Below are positions 56,679 through 64,000 of a stretch of 64,000 nucleotides of DNA, piece after piece. Source of the DNA: Datura wrightii (lineage: Eukaryota; Streptophyta; Magnoliopsida; Solanales; Solanaceae); contig JASDFA010000001.1 in NCBI GenBank assembly GCA_035772735.1, positions 79,014,001 to 79,078,000 on the forward strand, written 5' to 3'. Each line of letters starts with the position of its first letter. Within the stretch, counting starts at the first letter, position 1. The position numbers were made by a program, and so were the translations under genes. Under the pieces are notes generated by a model that ran no database searches, was not told the origin of the DNA, and saw nothing but the letters and a program-made list of their open reading frames with translations.

Positions 56679-58811
56679 TGTCACGCCCCTCCTTGGGAGG
56701 CATGATTGGCACCTGGTGCCCTACTAAGACCTGGACTGCTGGACTACTGAGCCTAAGCACTTCTGGTGCCAGGCTGGCTCTAACCCTGGATTTATGAAAC
56801 CAACGGGCTATATAACGGCTGTAAATACCGCCTCCGGCCGACTAGGCCTATAGCCTCCTGTAAGAAAACAACAACTGACCAGAACCACAGGAGTAGAAAG
56901 GAACCTATGCGGGCCGACAAGGCCACCATGCTGACTAGTTTCACCGAAAAGCTGAACTAAATGCTAAACTGCTCTGTGACCGACAAGGTCACCAACTAGA
57001 AACTATACAAGGCCATCATAAATAAACTAAAACATACACACGGCCTCACACGACCGATACGACTAACCACAGGGAATATACAATCTGCAAGCATCTAAGA
57101 ATGATAATAAGATGGTCGGGACAGGGCCCTGGCCTACCCGTACTGTACAACAAAAAGAGAAATAAACCTCTAAATTTCAAGCTCCAGATGACAGGAGATG
57201 ATGACTCTATGTGCTTGCTGGAATTACGAGGGATCGGCTCCTCGTCTATGTGTACCTGTAGGCAAGTAATGCAGCGCCCCCAAATGGGCGTCAGTACCAA
57301 TGTACCGGGTATGCAAAGTAATAACTAAACATAACTGAAAAGAGACAGTAATACTGATAGTTACTAAATAACAGAAGATGGCTAAGACTGTCTGGGATGG
57401 CAGAATCTAAACTAAGCTTAACTGTACTGGAGAGAAGGTGAGAATCATACCTGTCAATGCAGCGTCCTGCTATCTATCAATTTAATAAATAACACATATA
57501 GCATACAAGAACCTATACCAGCCCCCATAAGCTGGAAGGTACCAATCAACATGTAATCTATATACCCCTACCCGGGTCTCCATCCAAAAATAACAATTCA
57601 CTCCACTTATCTAGTAACTATGAGCATCCCGTCGGCCCCCTGGGTATGCAACTTGGGCTCTCTGGGCCCCTGACTATAGTTGTATTTGATAGGACTCCTG
57701 TAAACTGTAATCTGAGATCTGTGCCCTGGGCGCAAGTGCTCGACAGGGGTATGCTATAATGTTGATCAGCCTGCTATGGAGAATGCTGCATCCCATCTTC
57801 GTCCTCTGGCGGATGGCATGCCACTCCTTGGAGTGACGTATCCTCACCCTCTGGCGGGCGAGTCGACACAGCTATTAACCCTGGGGTGGCAAGGAAGCTC
57901 TAAGGGTGGCCAACATAGAACAATCAGGTCTCTACAAACAACAATAATCACATATAACATATATATTAAATCTGATAATACTGTCCATGTTCTGATATTC
58001 TATTCTGAATCCCTTGCTGAATTATACTGAATCTGATACTGAGTTATACTGAGTCTGGAATAATATCTCGCTTTCTGATACTAATTTACTGACTTTTATT
58101 CTAAATATGACATAATAATTATTCAAGCATGCTTACTGAATTCACACTGGGCATAATACTTAGCTTTGAAACGTTCTTCTGGAATTTATTCTATTTTACT
58201 ATACTAGAATTACTATCTTGCCGAAAAAACTGGCTTTACATACCTCAGTTACCGACTTGACTAACTGGCGTAACTCAGCAAATATCCAGCTATTTCTTCC
58301 ACCTGCATTCATATTCATAGCAAATAAAACTAAATTCATCAATATTCTGGAAGAAAACACTACTTTGAATATATATACTGCTCAAACTTTGACTTATCGA
58401 AAAATAGCCGAAAACTCGCTATTTCTCGGAAGTACAGAAGGGAGAAATACTCACTTTAGGGATAGGAGTATATTGACACTAATTTGGAGCAATTCCACTT
58501 ACCTTAGCTAGGTAGGACGACGATTCGCCGGCCGAATTTCACGAAACTAACTCCGTAGGAATGCTCCCTGTAGATTTATACTTTGCTACCCGAAGTTAAT
58601 TTGAGTTTGGACTACGTTTGACGGCGTAATCGGACGAATATTTGTATGGAATCCTCGTCTTTCTCTGTTTTTGGTCGCTTACTAGAAATTAAAAGATGGG
58701 AAATGATTTAAAACAAAGTGGGAAGGCTTTATATACTTGGGGCTTTTAAGTCGCATTTGTCGAATGCGATTTATAAGTCGCATTTTCCTTGCGATACTCA
58801 GACTTGGCGCT
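56679..58811 (-). repeat. 5' LTR of element F (2133 bp, truncated by insertion)
   Basis: It is collinear with the 3' LTR 49131-51299, ending at GACTTGGCGCT where the next element begins; the partner continues GTCCGGTCTCTCC. TATATAA is at 58729-58735 (minus). Confidence 0.9.
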
Positions 58812-60224
58812 TGTTCAGGGTTCTGTGGTGACTACACGCAAATGCACGTGGTCGAACAAGTAGTAAAGTGGCTAAAGTAAAGCCATGTATCGATCCCACG
58901 GGGACTAAGCTACGGTAATAATTAACTTAAGTATTAATGAACTATATCTTTAAGAATGCAAACAACCAAATAAATAATATTTTGAGAATTTGAGTTACTA
59001 ATTTATAAGAATCTAAGGCAAAATTATAAAGTGAGACTGAACAATTGTAATGAGCAAGCTGAGGTTAAAACGAACATGTAGGGAATTAATTTATCAATAC
59101 AATTCAGTTAATCTTTCCTTCGGTTGCTAGTCAAGAATTATTGCCTATGGATTGAAACTTTCGACTCCTATCCAACTTAAGAATCATGAGTCTTAATCTA
59201 CATTTCTGTAATAAAAGAATTTCATGTTCTAGCCATACATTCCCGATTCCTTAATTGACTAATAAGACTTGCAGATATATTTCTATTCTGAATGTAAATC
59301 AATTCTCAATTTTCCAAACTAAGAAGAGATCATATCCTACCAATTCACATCTTTCCAATTTCTTTCCTTTTCAAAATCAAAATTGGATTTTTTAGATATA
59401 CATTAACATTGGCCAAACATTAATGCTGTAAGAATAAGAATTGATAGAACAACCATTGAAGAAAAGATGAAAACTGAAATGATTAACAATTACATTCCAC
59501 TACAATTGTTCTTAACCTCAGCAAGAAGTGAATTTAGCCACTCATTTGTGGATTTAACATCATCAAATAAGTAGAATTTATACGAACAATTGAGATAAAA
59601 GAGAAAAGAGATAGAGAAGAACCCTAGAATTTTTGTCCCTTCAACTGCCTGTAACCCACATTCTTGCTCAACCCAGTCAGAATGTTTAAAATAAAACCTA
59701 AGTGTGCTATTTATACTATTGAGAACTTTTCCCAGAATAACAAGAAATGTGGCACGGAGTGTATCGCGGAGCACTCCCTTCGTTCCACGGAGGTATTGCG
59801 GACCTTCACTGGAAGTCGGCCCCCCAGGAAATTTAACCTCAATGTGACACGACCTGCATCGTGGAGCCTAGCCAACACGACACGGTGCTATCGTGCACCT
59901 TCACTGGAAATTGCTAAATTTATTTCCTCTGAGGCAGAGTGCCTCCGCGATGACAACGTGACACGGCTACATCGCGGAGCTTGTTTTTGCTGATCTTCCA
60001 TGTCCTTTTTCACTCCTTGTTTCCAAGTCCATTCCCGCTTTTACCAACATATATCTTAGCTTCCCAAAATTCCATTTTACCCGCAAAATAACACTAATCA
60101 TTTTGGTTAGTATAAATTCACATTTAACTACAAATCACATGAGAATGTACACAATAATGATATACAAACAAGTCGAAATGAAGCATTTGAGTATCTCTTG
60201 GGCATGAAATTCTGCCCAAGATCA
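58812..60224 (-). repeat. 3' LTR of the Athila/Tat-like element (1413 bp)
   Basis: TGTTCAGGG...AAGATCA on the plus strand (TG...CA). TATA box TATAAATA is at 59708-59715 (minus). The GC-rich GTGACACG/ATCGCGGAG module lies at about 59750-59980, directly upstream. Hairpin CTTGGGCA/TGCCCAAG is at 60197-60220, at the LTR 5' end. It matches the solo LTR 27705-29245 in these features. Confidence 0.85.
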
Positions 60225-61960
60225 CTTACCCCACACTTAAACTCTTGTTCGTCCTCGAACAATATTCTCACATCTCATGCAATTAACACTCACGCATAGC
60301 TACTTTGACTCAACAATTCAAGCTACGGCTATATCGATTATTTAATATAGCAAATCATCAAGAAAACATGCATAGTCTCATCAATACAATGAAGTACATC
60401 ACATTAAGACCTCCTAAGCTCATGAATCAATTCTCGATCTTGGAAAACTCGTGCAAATCAACTGATCAAGACATCAGACACGAAATTAATCTCTTGTCAA
60501 GCATGTGCCCTCACAAAACAAGAAAACTACCCTTTTTGCTCTCATTATGATTTCCAAAGCACTACATGTCGGGGTATATGAATACAATTTCGCTCTCTCT
60601 CCCAAGGAATTCACATGCATCATGTCATGAACCAAGGCTTGCCACTGGTGTATTACTCCACTAATATAAGGACGAGTGATGTAAGATCACGTAGGACTTA
60701 ACGGGTTGTAATGTAAGCTAAGGAACTAGCAAATACTGGGCTAACCAATAATAGCAACTAGCTTCCTTAAGCGCTTTTCAATACATCCCACCATCGTTAC
60801 GGTCATTTTTTTTTCTTCCTTCATCCTCCCATTCTTGAAGAATTTTTTTCTTTGTTCTTGTTCCCATTTCTTTAAGCACACTCGACTTACTAGCAAAGAT
60901 TAGTTATACATCTTTAGTTTATTTAATTTCAGCAAGTGCACCTTTGACCTTTTCTTTAACTTTCACCACTTCCGCTTTTCTTTCCTTTTCACAATTCTCA
61001 CTCCTTTACTCTGTGGGAAAATATTTTTCTTGAGCGCTTAAGAGTTTTGGATCAAATTCACGGCTAATGGAAAGAAGGGGTTAAGCTCGGTTTGTACCTC
61101 TTCAAAGAAAGAAAAAAAATAGGCTAAAGGCTCAATGGGGCTAACTAGGATGTACATTCAAGGTAGGTATGATAATGGAGAAACTTTCGGTTTAATCAAA
61201 GAAATGCCTACATCCTTTCCTACAATACACATCCTTCATTTCGTTTCGTACACACACCAGGCAAGTTCTAGACACTTCACAATAGTATGGAATAATCGAA
61301 CCTTCACCTCACACTCAATTCACATGCTCAACTCAAGACATATTCACAGACTCTTCAATCAGCTAATTACAAGAATTCACTATTAAGCCTCGATCACACC
61401 GAATCGAACTCTATGGCCTAGGTATCTCAACATGTTTACACATTTGCATGCTTTCATACGAATCACCTTTGCAACTTAATATCATATACAACACGTAACA
61501 AGAATTCCGAAACATGAAGTACCGACACGTTTAGGACACAAACAAAAGAAAGAACAAAAGAAAAAAACTACTCCTATCGACTACATTTCCCTTAAGACGG
61601 TCGTCATCCATCCATCATAGGGAACGATCACTATCTATGACTTCAGTTCAATGGGACTATTCTCGGTAAAAGCACCAAAAACAAAGGCCGAGAAACCCAA
61701 CATAAAAGAAATTTAACAAAAAATTTTAAAAATTTCAATAATTTCGATAGAAAACAAAAATATTTACACAACAACCATTCAACAATAGTTCAACACAACA
61801 CACAACAACTTAACATTCATTACAATACCACTTAATTACATAACACATAACACAAAGTCACAGGGTCACATTTTTCATAGGCACAACAACAAAACATAAA
61901 CATAAACAAAAACGAAGTAGCTGGCACCTAACTACTCCCACCCCACACTTAAACCGAACA
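60225..61960 (-). other. Non-coding 3' interior of the Athila/Tat-like element
   Basis: Pyrimidine-rich and AT-rich DNA with no convincing frame, between the extra ORF and the LTR. It holds the polypurine tract next to the LTR and the inverted text TTGTTCGTCCTCGAACAA (60244-60261), a near-perfect palindrome. Confidence 0.6.
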
Positions 61961-61989
61961 CTCTCCCTAGTGTTCACAAAATTTAACAT

Positions 61990-63258
61990 ATCACAAAGGT
62001 GGGTGGTGAAACTCCCTAATCAATCGAAGTATTCAACTTCTTCATCAAGTGTCGTTGCCTCGTCTCCCATATCAGAATCGCCCCCGCTGTCCTCATATGA
62101 CTCAACATCTGAGTCCTCCCGTCGTGTCTCCTCATCGGTGGGGATGTCATCATCTACAGGCTCCACAAATGCGGGCCCCACTCTGCATAGAGCTCAGGCA
62201 TTCTCGCCGAATGGGTAATCCAGCTCGAGCTGCCATAACTCATCCTCCATTGCAGGCCTCCCGCCAATGCCTAGTTGCAATCTGCATCCCGTACATGCGG
62301 GCCATATACTGATCACCCCGAGCATGTCGCTCGGCTAGTGTGAGCACCGGCCCATGAGTAGTGTCAGGTGCCTTGGTTTTGGTGACATCCAAGCGCACCT
62401 GTCAATCTGTGGGATGTAATCCAGGGCCTCCTCCTCGATATCGTGGCCCCTTAGGAACGTGGTAAGCAAACCACCGAACACGTATTTGTGCCCCTGATGT
62501 GGTCGGGCTCTCTTCATGGCGGAGATGATCACCGCCCCAACACTTATTTCAAGCCCCTTTATCAGGGCATACACCAAGAAGACTCAGTCCTGGGTGACAT
62601 CTGTCATGTGCACCCCTGAGATCAAGCATGAGCACACAATTTTAAGCCAGATCCTGGCTTCCATGTTCATCTGCGAGTAGGGAAGTGTCTGATGGTAGCC
62701 CCTCTACTTGTGCCTGCTCCACCTTGATGTCGAACGGGCTCCACATAGAGTGCGTCTGATGTCCGCATAAGGTGGAGTGATGTTCAGCTGCCGAAGTACA
62801 TGGGCGTCTGTGTCCCGCGCCCCCAAGATGGCATTCAGGAGATGGGGCTCAAAAGTGACAACCTGCCCCCTGATCTTGACAGTGTGACTGCGGAGGGTCG
62901 GGTTCCAGTTGGCATAGAACTCTCGAATGAGATGGAGATTGCACTCCCTGGGCTCTTCGAAGATGAAGTTCAGCCCAGCGGTGTCAATCCGGTGTACAAT
63001 CCGCGGGAATTCCTATGCCAGCGGCTCCCTTGATATATGCTCTTCCGGGAAGTATTTGGTTTCTTTGTGTTTTGCATACACTTTCTTCCCTTTGTCAGTC
63101 ACCCATCGGGTTCCGTATTGTCGGCGTTGGCCTCTCGGGACCGCTGGTGCTGTTGGAACTGCTGTTCCCAATCTTATTCTTTTTCTGTCGGCACCTGATG
63201 TGGATGCACCCTTTCCCTTGTCTTGCCTGCCTGACATTGTTCCTGTACAATCGAACAT
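61990..63258 (-). pseudogene. Extra ORF, plant transposon-protein domain (Transposase_32-like)
   Basis: The start MFDCTGTMSGRQDKGKGAST is followed by a basic stretch and KYFPEEHISREPLA, a TAG, then EFPRIVHRIDTAGLNFIFEE, REFYANWNPTLRSHTVKIRG and FEPHLLNAILGA. After these come MEARIWLKIVCSC, ALIKGLEISVGAVIISAM and RGHDIEEEALDYIPQID. This fits the putative plant transposon protein domain often found in Solanaceae retroelements (REFYANW; V-VRGK-V-F; INxFLG). The tail near 62200-61990 is acidic and Ser-rich. At least three in-frame stops break it. Its role in the element is unknown. The name rests on memory of the family. Confidence 0.55.
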
Positions 63259-63299
63259 ACAGTCCCAATGTTATTCAAGTCACAATTAGCTTCAACTAA

Positions 63300-64000
63300 G
63301 GTTGGGTTTAATTAGGTCACCCCACACTTAGTCTTTAGCCACAATCAAAACAATTTCAACAAGACATTCATGATTTTTCTCATTCTTAACATCCAACCAG
63401 CTTAGTGCATTCATATGAATCGATGGAACAATTACTATGTACTACTCAGACTTCGTACAATGAATAAATTTATCGCCAATGATTCACTTCCACCATCATA
63501 GCACTTAGACAAATTTTTGTTCTCAACACCCTATGCAATTCACCAATTTCATTCTCCCGAAAACCCCTTATCTACGTAGCATATTCAACATTAATCACAA
63601 CATAATTAAATTCACCCAACATGCCCCAATTTTGTTCAACATTTCAAACAATTTTAGTCTTCTTCATATTCAAATTCCAACCCTAGCTAACAATTTCGCA
63701 AAAATTCAATAACACATGCATTCATCGAGTTCATATACCCACAACAACACTATGAACATCAATCAATCATAACTTAATTGAATTCAAGCTTAATTTCCAC
63801 TTAGGGCAAGTTTCAATCACTACACATGTTCAAGAATCGAAAATTCAAGCGAAAATGAGGTAAAGTTCAAGAACATAACTTTAATCCGATGAAATCGAAG
63901 AAAACTCAAAGAAAACTTGTGCTTAGGTCCGTGTCACGTTGGGGGAGAAGGAAATTTAGGGTTTTGGTCGCGGAGGGAATGGAAAATAAGGAAGAAATGG
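63300..64000. other. Interior of the Athila/Tat-like element upstream of the extra ORF
   Basis: AT-rich, no frame recognised. GTGTCACG near 63933 and TCGCGGAGGG near 63969 echo the LTR motif module. Confidence 0.4.

Larger units (their letters stand above)
49131..58811 (-). mobile_element. Ty3/gypsy retrotransposon F, nearly full length
   Basis: On the minus strand: 5' LTR (58811 to 56679, cut by an inserted LTR at 58812), PBS, gag, protease, RT, RNase H, integrase, polypurine tract (51400-51414) and 3' LTR (51399 to 49131). The two LTRs are close to identical over long runs, so it is one of the younger insertions. The domain order, with integrase after RNase H, is that of Ty3/gypsy. All genes carry stops. 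The end of the 5' LTR and its target duplication lie beyond the inserted element and outside the window. Confidence 0.92.
58812..64000 (-). mobile_element. Athila/Tat-like LTR retrotransposon, 3' end (runs off right edge)
   Basis: On the minus strand, from the right: an extra ORF (63258 to about 61990), about 1.7 kb of non-coding sequence, a stretch TTTAAGTGTGGGGTAAG (60225-60241) that acts as polypurine tract, and the 3' LTR (60224 to 58812). A post-pol ORF and the GTTCGAGGACGAACAAGAG... AAGTGTGGGG text before the LTR are typical of plant Athila/Tat-type elements; the exact lineage is inferred. Gag and pol would lie beyond 64000. It inserted into the 5' LTR of element F. Confidence 0.75.

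Overview
The window looks like heterochromatic or intergenic DNA from a flowering plant, most likely Solanaceae. The basis is tRNA-iMet-primed Ty3/gypsy elements with 2-2.8 kb LTRs, a TS-like Solanaceae SINE, a CACTA transposon and captured exons resembling Solanaceae genes. I saw no intact host gene. Almost all of the window is nested transposable elements, most of them broken.

Layout. 1-6601: two Ty3/gypsy copies of one family on the minus strand, one inserted in the gag of the other. 6602-12164: a decayed Ty1/copia element on the plus strand. It is interrupted by the Ty3 insertion on its left, by a SINE (7231-7346), and by an internally deleted Ty3 element (8163-11000, 5-bp target duplication TTGTG). 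12165-17571: AT-rich sequence with no recognisable gene, holding one SINE (12743-12880, 10-bp target duplication). 17572-38019: a minus-strand Ty3 element (called G here). Its 3' LTR is split by a 15.1-kb CACTA transposon (19012-34152) and its integrase region by a solo LTR (35821-37513). 38020-45395: an old LTR split by a 5.7-kb non-autonomous element with two 2.65-kb LTRs and only 445 bp between them. 45396-49130: a truncated plus-strand Ty3 copy abutting a minus-strand RT fragment. 49131-58811: a nearly full-length minus-strand Ty3 element (F) whose 5' LTR is cut by the LTR of an Athila/Tat-like element (58812-64000, continuing off the right edge).

The most interesting object is the CACTA element. 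It carries remnants of both transposase genes (TNP2 type and Ptta/En/Spm type) and at least four host gene fragments. Three lie in tandem on the plus strand: an ACC oxidase promoter, 5' UTR and exon 1; a DA1-like peptidase exon; and phytocyanin exons with an intron. The fourth is a GH17 beta-1,3-glucanase fragment on the minus strand. The ACC oxidase and DA1-like pieces form one open frame of 138 codons plus a stop through a hybrid intron, so this is a candidate transposon-built chimeric gene.

A second theme is LTR architecture. Several otherwise different LTR families carry a GC-rich array of short repeats directly upstream of the TATA box, and two motif types (GTGACACG/ATCGCGGAG and ACGACTCGT) recur across families that look unrelated. 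Many premature stops in the element genes are consistent with C-to-T changes, as expected of methylated, silenced DNA.
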